Positions 18,038-26,724 of a stretch of DNA of 54,044 bases are shown piece by piece. The stretch comes from Vulcanimicrobiota bacterium (lineage in GTDB: Bacteria; Vulcanimicrobiota; Vulcanimicrobiia; Vulcanimicrobiales; Vulcanimicrobiaceae). How positions within the stretch are numbered: the stretch's first letter is position 1; the number at the start of each line of letters is the position of its first letter. The notes under the pieces were generated by a model. The model did no database searches, was not told the DNA's origin, and saw only the letters and a program-made list of their open reading frames with translations. Where the stretch lies: assembly GCA_019232905.1 (NCBI GenBank), contig JAFANA010000059.1, positions 1 to 54,044 on the forward strand. The letters run 5' to 3'. The position numbers and the translations under genes were made by a program.

Positions 18038-19548
18038 GGGAGATTCGGCGCCAGACTCACGTCGAGCTGCGTTTCGAAGGTGCGGTCCCACGGAAGCGTG
18101 ATGTTCATTGCCGCGATATGCAGATTCGGATAGAGCTGCTGTAGCGTCTGCTGTGCGTCGCTCCACAGCAGATCCCGGTTTCTCGCAGCGCTCTGGGCTG
18201 CGACATCCGGGAGAAGATACGTATGATCGTCGACGTCCTGGCCGCCGAGCCATGCGTTGAGATCGGGGCGAACCTTGACGTGAAAATCGACGTCATCGAC
18301 GAAGCGCATGAAGGTAAACGTTTCATGCGCGAGGCGATCGTAGGTGTGCGAGCGGCGCCCGGCGTTCGCCGCGATCGCTTCCGCTAGCGCCGTACCGATC
18401 GTGTTCGCCGCCGTGTTCCACGACGAGTATGCATCGAGGCCGGATGCAACGCCGCTCTGCAGCAATTGCTGCGCGAACGCACCCTGCTCCTCGTAATTCT
18501 GCTCGAAGCTCAAGTCCGCAAAAGCGATCGATTTACCCGCGCCCGCCTCTTGTTTGAGATTTGCGAGGAGTTGGGCGTCGAGCGCCTCGCCGTTCGACGG
18601 TACGCGAACGACCAGCGTAAAATCCGGATGATCGTCGTCGCGCACGGCGCCGCACAGAGCGATAAGGCTTTTAATCGTCACGCCGATGGGAGCGAATTCA
18701 AGCGGATCTTGATACGATGCGCCGTCCGGCCGAGAGTATGCGACGGCAACGTGCGGTGTCCAACGGCCGGCACGCGCCAGGCCCTGCGCGACGAGCGCCA
18801 TACCGAGCTCGTCCGCTCCGGGTTGAATCGAGACACGCGTGCCCGTTTGCATTTGCCGTGCGTAGACTTCGAGCGCGGCGAGTTCGGGAACGTGTAACCC
18901 GTACGGTTTCGCATCGTCTTGCCCGAGGACGAGGCGATCGATGCTGCCGCTCGCCGTCATGCCGATGAGCAGATGATCGATGGCGTAGTTGCGCGCGCGA
19001 GCCTGTAAATAGCCGTTCAGCGCCATAGGACCGATTTTCTGCGCAAGCACCTGCGCGCGCGCCGCTTCTTCCGTCGACGGCGGATCGTGCAGGTTTGCAT
19101 ATTCTTGCAGGTACTCCCATATCGGATACGCCGCGAAGAACGATGCCGCGTCGCCGATCGCCGGCACGCCCGTCGGCGCGAGGCGCATCACCGTGCCGAA
19201 CGTGCCGATCCACGCGCGCGGCGAACGCTGACGCAACGTATCGAGCTCCCGCAAACGGAAATACGCGTCGTCATACGTGACTCCGGGAACACGCGACGCA
19301 ACCAGGCCGCCGTACGCGAGCATGTCACTCGAGAGTACGTAGCGATCCGTACGCGGCGCATCGGCGTTCAGCCAACGAATGATGGCGTCGGGTTGACCGA
19401 AGTGAAGATAGCGCCCAAGCAACGGACGCGGCGGCGCGACGATCGGCTGACCTGCGATGCGCCCGAGCATGAGCGGAAGCTGATACGTCACCGGCCGATC
19501 GTCGAGCGGCACGAAAACCATCGCGAGCGCGAGCAAGAACGCGATCAT
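18034..19548 (-). CDS. DUF4127 family protein in a cell-wall recycling operon
   Basis: The 504-aa protein contains the family's opening motif VPLDDRPVTYQLPLMLGRIA, then SSDMLAYGGLVASRVPGV and GTFGTVMRLAPT, all hallmarks of DUF4127. The start ATG overlaps the murQ stop as ATGA. Compared with the usual M-K-I-x-x-x-P-L-D form, this copy has a hydrophobic prefix MIAFLLALAMVF, so export is possible. No biochemical function is established for the family. Its coupling to MurQ and, through it, to NagZ, AnmK and a GlcNAc kinase argues for a role in peptidoglycan or amino-sugar metabolism. Confidence 0.85.
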   Translation of the reverse strand: MIAFLLALAMVFVPLDDRPVTYQLPLMLGRIAGQPIVAPPRPLLGRYLHFGQPDAIIRWLNADAPRTDRYVLSSDMLAYGGLVASRVPGVTYDDAYFRLRELDTLRQRSPRAWIGTFGTVMRLAPTGVPAIGDAASFFAAYPIWEYLQEYANLHDPPSTEEAARAQVLAQKIGPMALNGYLQARARNYAIDHLLIGMTASGSIDRLVLGQDDAKPYGLHVPELAALEVYARQMQTGTRVSIQPGADELGMALVAQGLARAGRWTPHVAVAYSRPDGASYQDPLEFAPIGVTIKSLIALCGAVRDDDHPDFTLVVRVPSNGEALDAQLLANLKQEAGAGKSIAFADLSFEQNYEEQGAFAQQLLQSGVASGLDAYSSWNTAANTIGTALAEAIAANAGRRSHTYDRLAHETFTFMRFVDDVDFHVKVRPDLNAWLGGQDVDDHTYLLPDVAAQSAARNRDLLWSDAQQTLQQLYPNLHIAAMNITLPWDRTFETQLDVSLAPNLP

Positions 19549-20432
19549 AGAAGGTTGCGAAGAAACCCTCGTTCGCGTTCGAGCAACGATATTGCCGTCT
19601 CCGCGTCGACGCCGCGACGGGACATGACGACTGCGATTTTGACGTTCCCGCCGGCACCGCGCAGCAACATTTGCGCTTCATCGTCGGACACATCTGCAAG
19701 CGTCTGAACGAGGCGGGACGCGCGGCGCTTCAGTTTTTCGTTCGTTGCAACGACGTCGACCATTAGATTTTCGTACACTTTGCCGAGCCGCACCATCACG
19801 GCGGTCGAAATCGTGTTGAGCGCGAGTTTCTGCGAAGTGCCGGCTTTCAATCGGGTCGATCCCGTTACCGCTTCCGGCCCGGTGTCTAGGAAGATCTTTA
19901 TGTCCGCCGCATCGCCAAGCGGCGACGGATCGCTGTTCGTGATTGCTGCTGTGAACGCGCCGAGTGCGCGCGCACGCGCGATCGCGCGCGTTACGTATGC
20001 GGCGCCGCCGCTTGCTGAAATGCCGATCACCGCGTCGTCGGCGTACACGTGCCCGGCGATCTCGCGTTCACCCGCATCGCCGTCATCTTCCGCACCTTCA
20101 GCCGGCGTGCGCAGCGCGCGATCGCCGCCGGCAATGTGCGCGCACACGAGTTCGGGCGGCGTTCCGAACGTCGGCGGCATCTCCGAGGCATCGAGAACGC
20201 CGAGTCTTCCGCTCGTCCCCGCACCGATGTAATGCAAACGGCCGCCGTTCGAAAGCCGCGCGCTGACGGCGTCCACAACGCGAGCAATGGGATCGCCCGC
20301 CGCGTTGACGGCATCAACGGCCACGCGCTGATCGCCGGCAATCGCGCGCACCAAATCGCCGGTCGACAACACGTCGAGTCCGCGTAAGGCGTCGTTGCGC
20401 CGTTCGGTTTGTGGGAGTTCGGAATCCGCCAT
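19545..20432 (-). CDS. murQ: N-acetylmuramic acid 6-phosphate etherase MurQ
   Basis: A 295-aa SIS-domain lyase. The two signature motifs are present: HYIGAGTSGRLGVLDASEMP (sugar-phosphate binding, catalytic Glu region) and EAVTGSTRLKAGTSQKLALN. It splits the D-lactyl ether of MurNAc-6-phosphate to give GlcNAc-6-phosphate and D-lactate in the cytoplasm. It lies 7 nt after the kinase gene and its stop overlaps the DUF4127 start. The neighbouring AnmK supplies its substrate. Confidence 0.96.
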   Translation of the reverse strand: MADSELPQTERRNDALRGLDVLSTGDLVRAIAGDQRVAVDAVNAAGDPIARVVDAVSARLSNGGRLHYIGAGTSGRLGVLDASEMPPTFGTPPELVCAHIAGGDRALRTPAEGAEDDGDAGEREIAGHVYADDAVIGISASGGAAYVTRAIARARALGAFTAAITNSDPSPLGDAADIKIFLDTGPEAVTGSTRLKAGTSQKLALNTISTAVMVRLGKVYENLMVDVVATNEKLKRRASRLVQTLADVSDDEAQMLLRGAGGNVKIAVVMSRRGVDAETAISLLERERGFLRNLL

Positions 20433-20439
20433 CGACGCG

Positions 20440-21336
20440 TTAGATCATCGTCCGCGCAAGCGCGAGCGCGCCGTATTCCGGCGCGGGCGGGTTCTTCACC
20501 AAGTGAAACGACGGATACTCGTTGACGATGCGCGTCTCGAGCAGGTACGTGAGCAGCGAGTTCTGCACGAGCAATCCGCCGGCGAGCACGACCGGAATAT
20601 CATGATGCGCTAGACCCGATAATCGCACGACGGCCTTCAGCAAATCGGCGAGTTCGAGTGCGGCGCCCTGCACCATCTTGGTCGCGTCACGTTCGCCGTC
20701 GGATGCGCAGGCGATCACGACCGGCGCAAGCGATGCAAGTTTGCGAACCGGGTCGGGATCCGCGTAGATCGCCTGCATGATATCTTCCGGAGCTTCACTG
20801 TCGAGCACGCTCTCGATCGCCTCGATGAACCCGTCCCGCCGTGCGCGCCCGTCATACACGCGCAGCAACAACCGCACCGCTGCGGCTCCGAGCGCCGCTC
20901 CCGATCCCTCGTCGCCAAGTAAAAACCCGTGTCCGCCGGCGCGAAACGTTTTCTCTCCGGCGATCGCGTACGCGATCGAGCCCGTGCCCGAAATAATCAC
21001 GATGCCGTCACCCAGCGGCACGGCCGCGCGCAACGCAATGTTCGCATCGTCGCACACGCGCACGCGGGCTCCGGCAACGCGATTGCGCAACGCGCTTTCC
21101 AATGCGGATGCCGTGTCGTCGTATCCGGCGCCCGCGGCACCCACGACCATTGCATCAACGTGCGCGCCTTGCGTCGCACTTGCAACGGCACGAGCGATCG
21201 TCGCGGCGGCGTCATCGATGCCCGCTCGGCGGACGTTCGCGGCATCGCCTTCGAACGCGCCGCTGGCAACGCCGTCCCGTTCGACGACGACGCTCGTCGA
21301 CGAACCTCCGGCATCAACGCCTACGACGACAGACAC
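20440..21336 (-). CDS. BadF/BadG-type N-acetylglucosamine (or MurNAc) kinase
   Basis: A 298-aa ASKHA-fold kinase: phosphate-1 motif VVGVDAGGSSTSVVVERDG, phosphate-2 region GDGIVIISGTGSIAYAI, then GGHGFLLGDEGSGAALG and the adenosine motif VVLAGGLLVQN. These match eukaryotic-type NagK and clostridial MurK. It phosphorylates GlcNAc (freed by NagZ) or MurNAc at O6. The gene overlaps anmK by 16 nt. Which of the two sugars is preferred cannot be read from sequence. Confidence 0.9.
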   Translation of the reverse strand: MSVVVGVDAGGSSTSVVVERDGVASGAFEGDAANVRRAGIDDAAATIARAVASATQGAHVDAMVVGAAGAGYDDTASALESALRNRVAGARVRVCDDANIALRAAVPLGDGIVIISGTGSIAYAIAGEKTFRAGGHGFLLGDEGSGAALGAAAVRLLLRVYDGRARRDGFIEAIESVLDSEAPEDIMQAIYADPDPVRKLASLAPVVIACASDGERDATKMVQGAALELADLLKAVVRLSGLAHHDIPVVLAGGLLVQNSLLTYLLETRIVNEYPSFHLVKNPPAPEYGALALARTMI

Positions 21337-22472
21337 TCGGCTTCGACCTCCGCAAATAGTTCGTGTAACGCATGTGGTGCGATGGCCCCAAGCGGAACGG
21401 CGCGCGCGGCGCCCGTCACACGAGGCACGTTTGCCGGGCGTTCGCGCAACGTCTCGTATCCGAGGACCGCGAACGCTATGGCTTCCTTCGCGTCGACCGG
21501 AATTCCGGCAACGTCGGTCGGATCCAGGAGTGCGCTGGGCAGCATAGACTGCACGGCGCTCACAAGCGCCGGGTTGCGCGCGCCGCCGCCGCTGCAGAGG
21601 ATGTGCGATTCGGCGAGCCGCACGTCGCGCACCGCAGCGGCGATACCGCGCGCGGTTAACGCCGTCAGTGTTGCCGCGCCGTCTTCGAGCGAGAGGCGCC
21701 CGAGTGCCTTGCCGTGCTGCATGAGGAAGTGTTCGCCGAAACGCTCTCGGCCGGTCGACTTCGGCGGCGCCATCGAAAAGTACGGATCGCTCAACATAGC
21801 GTCGAGCAACCCCGTATCCGGCGTCCCGGCTGCCGCAAACGCGCCGTCTTCATCCATCCAAAGCTCACCGCCCGTGCGCTCGCGAACGAACGCGTCGATG
21901 AGCATCATCCCGGGTCCGCAATCGAATGCTACGACATCGTGAAGATCGACGCGGCGCGGGAGAGCGGTGAGATTTGCGATACCGCCGATATTGACGGCGA
22001 CGCGGTCCTCGTCATCGTCGGCGAGCAGCAGGGCATCGACGTAGGGGACGAGCGGTGCGCCGTGACCACCCGCCGCGCAGTCGGCGCTGCGGAAATCATA
22101 GATAATCGTCGTGTGAAGTGATTCGCGCAAGACGAACGGATCGCCGAGTTGCAACGTGATGTGACGCGAGCCGTCGTGATAGACTGTTTGCCCGTGCGAT
22201 GCGACGTACCCGACCGACAAAGCGCCGGCGACGACACGAGCCGCGCGCGCGAGCGCTACGCCGAGCGCGCGATGCAACTGCGTTACGTGTTCGGCACTAA
22301 CGGCGTTTGGCGGAAGCGTTTGCCGCAGCGCAGTCATCAGTTCTTCATCGAACGGGACGGTTACGAATTGCAGCAATTCGATTGCGTACGAATGACCACG
22401 AGGCGCGATACGAATGAGCGCCGCGTCTATTCCATCTAGCGACGTCCCGCTCATCAACCCGATTGCGAGCAT
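21321..22472 (-). CDS. anmK: 1,6-anhydro-N-acetylmuramic acid kinase AnmK
   Basis: A 383-aa protein when started at MLAIGLMSGTSLDGIDAALI (ATG at 22472), which is the conserved AnmK N-terminus; the long in-frame extension to 22655 lies inside the upstream gene and is rejected. Other motifs are ASHGQTVYHDG, IGGIANLTALP and LCSGGGARNP. It opens the anhydro ring and phosphorylates to MurNAc-6-phosphate, feeding MurQ. The start overlaps the upstream stop by 1 nt (TAATG). The use of anhydro-muropeptides implies lytic transglycosylases elsewhere. Confidence 0.96.
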   Translation of the reverse strand: MLAIGLMSGTSLDGIDAALIRIAPRGHSYAIELLQFVTVPFDEELMTALRQTLPPNAVSAEHVTQLHRALGVALARAARVVAGALSVGYVASHGQTVYHDGSRHITLQLGDPFVLRESLHTTIIYDFRSADCAAGGHGAPLVPYVDALLLADDDEDRVAVNIGGIANLTALPRRVDLHDVVAFDCGPGMMLIDAFVRERTGGELWMDEDGAFAAAGTPDTGLLDAMLSDPYFSMAPPKSTGRERFGEHFLMQHGKALGRLSLEDGAATLTALTARGIAAAVRDVRLAESHILCSGGGARNPALVSAVQSMLPSALLDPTDVAGIPVDAKEAIAFAVLGYETLRERPANVPRVTGAARAVPLGAIAPHALHELFAEVEAECLSS

Positions 22473-23512
22473 TAGTTGATAGCTTCGATGAGCGCTTCGA
22501 AAAACGCCGCTCGCAGCGGGCGGGAATCCGAGCGGCCGAAGTAGACGGAGTTCGTCAGCAACACGCCGGTGACGTCTCGCTGCGGATCGGACCAGACGCA
22601 CGTGCCGGTAAATCCCGTGTGTCCGAACGTCTCGTGCGACATCAGTCGTCCACACGAATTATCGTCGTTTGTTTTGAGCGCCCAGCCGAGACCGCGGCGC
22701 AGCACCGGGTCGTAGGCCGCTTCATGGACGGCTTCGCGCGCAAGGGCCGGCGAAAGCAATGCCTGTTCGCGTCCGCCGAGCGCCGCGAGATACACTTCGG
22801 CGAGCGCCGCAACGTCAGCCGCCGTTCCGAAGAGACCGGCGTGTCCCGCGACGCCGTTCATAAGGTACGCCTTTTCGTCGTGGACGAAGCCTTGCACACG
22901 GCCGCGCCATGCGTCCATTTCGGTCGCGGGAATCGCGATCCGGCCGCGTTCGCGCGGCACAAAGCGTGCGCTCGAAGCGGAAAAGCGCTGCGCAAGGAGT
23001 GCAGATAACGACATTCCGGCGACGCGCTCCAGGAGTGCACCGAGCGCAATCAAGCCGAGGTCACTGTAGATGACTTTCTCGCCCGGTGCGGCGGCGAGGG
23101 CACGCGTCAATGCGAAATTCTGGGCGTTTGCATCCAAGAGCGTGCGGTAATCGGCACCGGAGTTCATCCCCGACGTGTGCGCCAGCAGCATGCGCAGCGT
23201 GATCGCCGCATGATCCGTGGCACGCCATTCCGGCGCCCAATCGAGCAGCGGCCCGTCGAGCGTCAACCGTCCCTCATCGACAAACGCTAGGGCTAGCGTA
23301 GAGACAAACAGCTTCGTAATCGACGCGAGATCGAAGGACGTATCGACGTAGACCGAACGCGCGGATTCATCATCTCGCGTCGTTCCGTACGCTTCTTCGA
23401 AGACGAGCTTGCCGCGATGCTCGATGCGCGCAACGGCTGCCGTAAACCACGTTCCCGTTGCTTTGTGCAACAGGTCGTCGATCGGCGAAAACTTAGAGGC
23501 GAGCAAGATCAA
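22472..23512 (-). CDS. Serine beta-lactamase-like hydrolase (class C / EstB fold)
   Basis: About 346 aa from a TTG at 23512 that overlaps the nagZ stop by 20 nt (LILLASKFSPIDDLLHKATG); the longer frame upstream is antiparallel coding of nagZ sense DNA in another frame and is rejected. The active-site S-x-x-K is SITK in FDLASITKLFVSTLALAF, the Y-x-N position is YSDLG and the K-T-G box is HTGFTG. No signal peptide is visible, so it probably acts in the cytoplasm. The position between NagZ and AnmK suggests trimming of peptide, ester or amide groups from muropeptides. Antibiotic hydrolysis is less likely. Confidence 0.85.
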   Translation of the reverse strand: MILLASKFSPIDDLLHKATGTWFTAAVARIEHRGKLVFEEAYGTTRDDESARSVYVDTSFDLASITKLFVSTLALAFVDEGRLTLDGPLLDWAPEWRATDHAAITLRMLLAHTSGMNSGADYRTLLDANAQNFALTRALAAAPGEKVIYSDLGLIALGALLERVAGMSLSALLAQRFSASSARFVPRERGRIAIPATEMDAWRGRVQGFVHDEKAYLMNGVAGHAGLFGTAADVAALAEVYLAALGGREQALLSPALAREAVHEAAYDPVLRRGLGWALKTNDDNSCGRLMSHETFGHTGFTGTCVWSDPQRDVTGVLLTNSVYFGRSDSRPLRAAFFEALIEAIN

Positions 23513-25004
23513 CCGGAAGCACTCCTGTGGCGAGGCCGTCGCCGAAGATAACGTCGGCGAGCCCGCCGAGGCTCGCCCCGTTGTCGCCGTACGCTGCGAG
23601 CAGATGCTGAGCCTGCGGGAAGAGCTCGCAATCGTACGGCTCGCGCATCGAAACGACCAGCGCATCGGGAAAACGTTCGAGAATCGCTGCAACGGCACGC
23701 GCTTGCGCCGGGATCAGATGTGCGCGGCGCATGAGCACGATCGGGCGGCGGCGCGACTGCGCAATCGACTCTATCAACGGCCCGGCGTCGCCGTCACTTG
23801 GGTCGAGCGGTGCGAGCAGTTCCTGCAACGCAGGTGCCTGTGACGCAAGCGATGCGCCGCCTCCAAGCGTTCCTTGCGCGCCTTCCGTCGTCGCGCCCGA
23901 GAATGAGACGACAATCGATGCAGTCGGATCGGCGTGCGCGATCCCGCGAATTCGCGTCACGGCGCGGCGCGCGATTTCGCGCCCGATGCGCGGATGCGGC
24001 GCAGGTGCATCGAGCGCGAGCGGCTCAGGCGTCGCGCGGCGCAATCGCATGACGCGCTCGAACGCTTCGTGCAAGCGCTCGCGTGGAATTCGTCCCGCCT
24101 CGACTTCGGACGCAAGATGCTGCGCCGCCGCTTCCGCCAATTCGAGATCGTGACTGACGATCGCGCAATCCGCTCCCGCTGCGATCGCCGCGGCGACGCC
24201 CTTGACGGTTCCGATGCCGTTCGCCACGGCATTCATCTGCATGCAATCCGTGAAGCAGACGCCGTCGTAGTGCCACTCGCTTCGCAAAAGATCCGTCAAG
24301 AGACGTCGTGAAAGCGTGGCAGGAACGGCCTCGTCGAACCCCGCGGCAACGACGTGCGCAGCCATGATCGACGCGGCCTCCGGCGCGAGTGCTGCGAAAG
24401 GCGCGAGATCGCGTACGCGCAACGTTGCAGCGTCCACGTCGATGACCGGAAGGTCAAGGTGTGAATCGACGGACGTGTCGCCGTGGCCCGGAAAATGCTT
24501 GAGCGTACCGGCGACGCCGCCCCGTTGAAGACCGCGCAAGAACGCGCCCGCCATTTCGATCACGAGCGCCGGCGACTCTCCGAACGCGCGCGCACCGATC
24601 GCTCCATTGCGGGGATCGAGCGCGAGATCCACGACCGGCGCAAAATCGTGCGAGAGACCGGCGCGGCGCAGATCGAAGGCAAGCTGTTCGCCGGCTCGCA
24701 CGGCGAGCGACGGATCGCGTGTTGCGCCGAGCGCCATCATTGCCGGCAACTCTTCGGCACCGTCGCGAATGCGCGCGACGCGGCCGCCCTCCTGATCGAT
24801 CGAAAGCAGCTGCGGCGGATCGTCAAACGCGCGCACCACGTCGGTGAGTTCGCGCACTTGCGCAACGGACTCGACGTTGCGCGCAAAGAGAATGAATCCG
24901 GCAAAAGGGGTGCGACGAAGCCTTTGGACATCACGCTCATCGAGCGCTGTCGCGTCGAAGCCCGTAATCATGACGCCGGCAGCAAGGCGAGCGAGATCGT
25001 TCAC
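23493..25004 (-). CDS. nagZ: Beta-N-acetylglucosaminidase NagZ (GH3, two-domain)
   Basis: A 503-aa GH3 enzyme started at a GTG (25004) that overlaps the ABC ATPase stop as GTGA. TIM-barrel motifs: LLSIDQEGGRVARIRDG, the catalytic loop TLKHFPGHGDTSVDSHLDLP with the NagZ-specific His, and the nucleophile Asp in VCFTDCMQMNAV. An additional C-terminal domain of about 150 residues makes it longer than E. coli NagZ (341 aa) and like the Bacillus two-domain type. There is no signal peptide, so it cleaves GlcNAc from GlcNAc-anhydroMurNAc in the cytoplasm, which requires import of the disaccharide or muropeptide. Confidence 0.95.
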   Translation of the reverse strand: MNDLARLAAGVMITGFDATALDERDVQRLRRTPFAGFILFARNVESVAQVRELTDVVRAFDDPPQLLSIDQEGGRVARIRDGAEELPAMMALGATRDPSLAVRAGEQLAFDLRRAGLSHDFAPVVDLALDPRNGAIGARAFGESPALVIEMAGAFLRGLQRGGVAGTLKHFPGHGDTSVDSHLDLPVIDVDAATLRVRDLAPFAALAPEAASIMAAHVVAAGFDEAVPATLSRRLLTDLLRSEWHYDGVCFTDCMQMNAVANGIGTVKGVAAAIAAGADCAIVSHDLELAEAAAQHLASEVEAGRIPRERLHEAFERVMRLRRATPEPLALDAPAPHPRIGREIARRAVTRIRGIAHADPTASIVVSFSGATTEGAQGTLGGGASLASQAPALQELLAPLDPSDGDAGPLIESIAQSRRRPIVLMRRAHLIPAQARAVAAILERFPDALVVSMREPYDCELFPQAQHLLAAYGDNGASLGGLADVIFGDGLATGVLPVDLARL

Positions 25005-25987
25005 AATGCAGCGGTTTCGTAGCGGCAGAGATCGGCAGGCGCAACGGCTATGCGAATTTCGCTCCCGATGAGCGGCGTATCCGCCGAAGCCGTGCGCACG
25101 ATGACGGTGCCGTGCTGTGTTTGAACGTGTACGTACACGTCGGCTCCGGTTCGCTCCACACGCTGCACTTGCCCGCATAGTGTGCCGCCGTCGCGCACGA
25201 GTGTCGCGCGTTCCGGACGAAATGCAGCGAGTCCGCCGTCCCAGCCGAACGCAACACCGGGAACGAGATTCATGGGACGTGCGCCGAGAAACGCTGCTGC
25301 ACGCGCCGTTGCCGGACGATCGTACACGCGTTGCGGATCGCCGGAATCTTCGATTCGACCGTCGATCATGACGACGAGGTCATCCGCGACCGCCATCGCG
25401 TCCGAATGGTCGTGTGTCACGAAGACGATAGGGCCTGTAAAACGTTCGCGAACGTGCACGATCTCGTCCCGCACGCGCACGCGAAGATCGGGATCGAGCG
25501 GCGCGAGCGGTTCGTCGAGCAACAGTACCGCGGGATCCGAAAGCACGGCGCGCGCAATCGACACACGCTGACGCTCTCCCGTCGAAAGCTGTTGCGGAAA
25601 CTTCTCGAGATGTGCGTGGACGTCCAGCGCGCGCGTTACGTCTTCGACCCGATCCAAGCGATCGCGCGAGCGTAAAACGAGGCGTAGATTCTCCCGAACC
25701 GTCATCGTCCGCGCAAGCGCATCCGAAGCAAAGACCATCGCCGCTCGACGATCTTGCGGCGGTTTCCCGACGACGGACCGGCCATTGATTGCGATCTCGC
25801 CGCGCGAGATGCGGACGAGTCCGCAGACGGCGCGCAACAGCGTGCTCTTTCCGGCGCCCGAGGGACCGACGACGGAGAGCGTTCGTCCCGCAGGGACGCA
25901 AAAACTCACATCTGCGACGGCGGGAGCGTTTGCGCGGGCGTACTGCACGACCAAGTCGCGAACGTCGAGCCCGTCGTCTCCCTTCAC
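25001..25987 (-). CDS. ABC transporter ATPase (MalK/UgpC type, with TOBE domain)
   Basis: The 328-aa protein has Walker A VGPSGAGKSTLLRAV, signature LSTGERQRVSIARA (a variant of LSGGQ), Walker B VLLLDEPLAPLDP and H-loop FVTHDHSDAM. The C-terminal TOBE region (ARPMNLVPG, then beta-rich QVQRVERTGADVYVHVQT) is typical of sugar and polyol importers. No permease or binding protein is encoded beside it. As first enzyme gene of the muropeptide operon, coupled to nagZ, it most likely energises an amino-sugar or muropeptide importer encoded elsewhere. Confidence 0.9.
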   Translation of the reverse strand: MKGDDGLDVRDLVVQYARANAPAVADVSFCVPAGRTLSVVGPSGAGKSTLLRAVCGLVRISRGEIAINGRSVVGKPPQDRRAAMVFASDALARTMTVRENLRLVLRSRDRLDRVEDVTRALDVHAHLEKFPQQLSTGERQRVSIARAVLSDPAVLLLDEPLAPLDPDLRVRVRDEIVHVRERFTGPIVFVTHDHSDAMAVADDLVVMIDGRIEDSGDPQRVYDRPATARAAAFLGARPMNLVPGVAFGWDGGLAAFRPERATLVRDGGTLCGQVQRVERTGADVYVHVQTQHGTVIVRTASADTPLIGSEIRIAVAPADLCRYETAAL

Positions 25988-25989
25988 CG

Positions 25990-26358
25990 TTACTTCAGAC
26001 GAATCGATTGCGCAACGAGACGGCCGTCGATTTCGTAGACGGAGATATCGACGGTCTGACCGCGACGCAAGTCGGAGAGACCGGAGTAGCCCGGACCTCC
26101 GTAAATCGACGTGCTCGGCACGACGGCTACGAGCGTGCTGCGTCCGCCGGAACGTACGACCAGCGTTCCCGACGCATAGTCGATCGACTCGATCACGCCG
26201 CGCACGCGCGCAGCCGGTCGCGACGGACTACCCGATTCGAGCGAGCGGTAGAGATTGTTCGGCGGCGATTCGACTTGTTCGGCAGCAACACGAAGCGGCA
26301 GCAAAGAAACGCTGCCGAGGAGAACTGCGAGTAAAAGCTTCGTGGTCATGGTCATCAC
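25990..26358 (-). CDS. Secreted small beta-rich protein (DUF5666-like)
   Basis: A 122-aa exported protein (ATG options at 26355 and 26349, GTG at 26358). The signal peptide TKLLLAVLLGSVSLLPLRVAA is followed by a short linker and one beta-rich unit VRGVIESIDYASGTLVVRSG ... LRRGQTVDISVYEIDG. This matches the single OB-like unit of DUF5666 proteins and resembles the repeats of the protein at 9121. It ends 2 nt before the ABC ATPase gene and so belongs to the recycling operon. Function unknown. Confidence 0.65.
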   Translation of the reverse strand: MMTMTTKLLLAVLLGSVSLLPLRVAAEQVESPPNNLYRSLESGSPSRPAARVRGVIESIDYASGTLVVRSGGRSTLVAVVPSTSIYGGPGYSGLSDLRRGQTVDISVYEIDGRLVAQSIRLK

Positions 26359-26424
26359 GAGTAACGCGGGCGTCTTCCGTTCCGTTCCGGCAGAGCAGCC
26401 GCAGGTCCTCGGAGATTTCTTAGA

Positions 26425-26721
26425 CTAAGCGAGCGCCTTCATGTAGGCATCCCGCGCCGCTGCCGCGTCCTCGCCGGAACGCGCGCGTTCGGCGAGATCG
26501 CGCAGCGCCACGACGCTCTCGTCGTCGGCCTTCTTGCCGGCCAACACCAAGCGAAGCGCAACCAGCGTCAAATCCGGCGTCCGCGCTCCCAACATGCGCA
26601 TGCCTTCATAGAACGGCTGCGCCGCCGGCGCGCCGCTGCGGTCGGCCAGAAGCGATTTGACCACGTCGGCTTTCGCGGGCGTCGCCTCAAGAAGATAGCG
26701 GTCGAGCAACTCGAATTCCAT
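26425..26721 (-). CDS. Small helical protein of unknown function
   Basis: A 98-aa protein starting MEFELLDRYLLEATPAKADV at the ATG at 26721; a much longer in-frame reading through the divergent protease gene is rejected. The sequence looks all-helical with Ala/Leu-rich repeats (LTLVALRLVLAGKKADDESV, DLAERARSGEDAAAARDAYM), reminiscent of a TPR-like half repeat. Its start codon is 3 bp from the divergent aspartic protease start. It lies about 70 nt upstream of the recycling operon on the same strand. No family recognised. Confidence 0.65.
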   Translation of the reverse strand: MEFELLDRYLLEATPAKADVVKSLLADRSGAPAAQPFYEGMRMLGARTPDLTLVALRLVLAGKKADDESVVALRDLAERARSGEDAAAARDAYMKALA

Positions 26722-26724
26722 CCC

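Noticed and set aside
22473..22655. N-terminal extension of AnmK
   Set aside because: It lies inside the serine hydrolase gene; the conserved AnmK start MLAIGLMSGTS begins at 22472.
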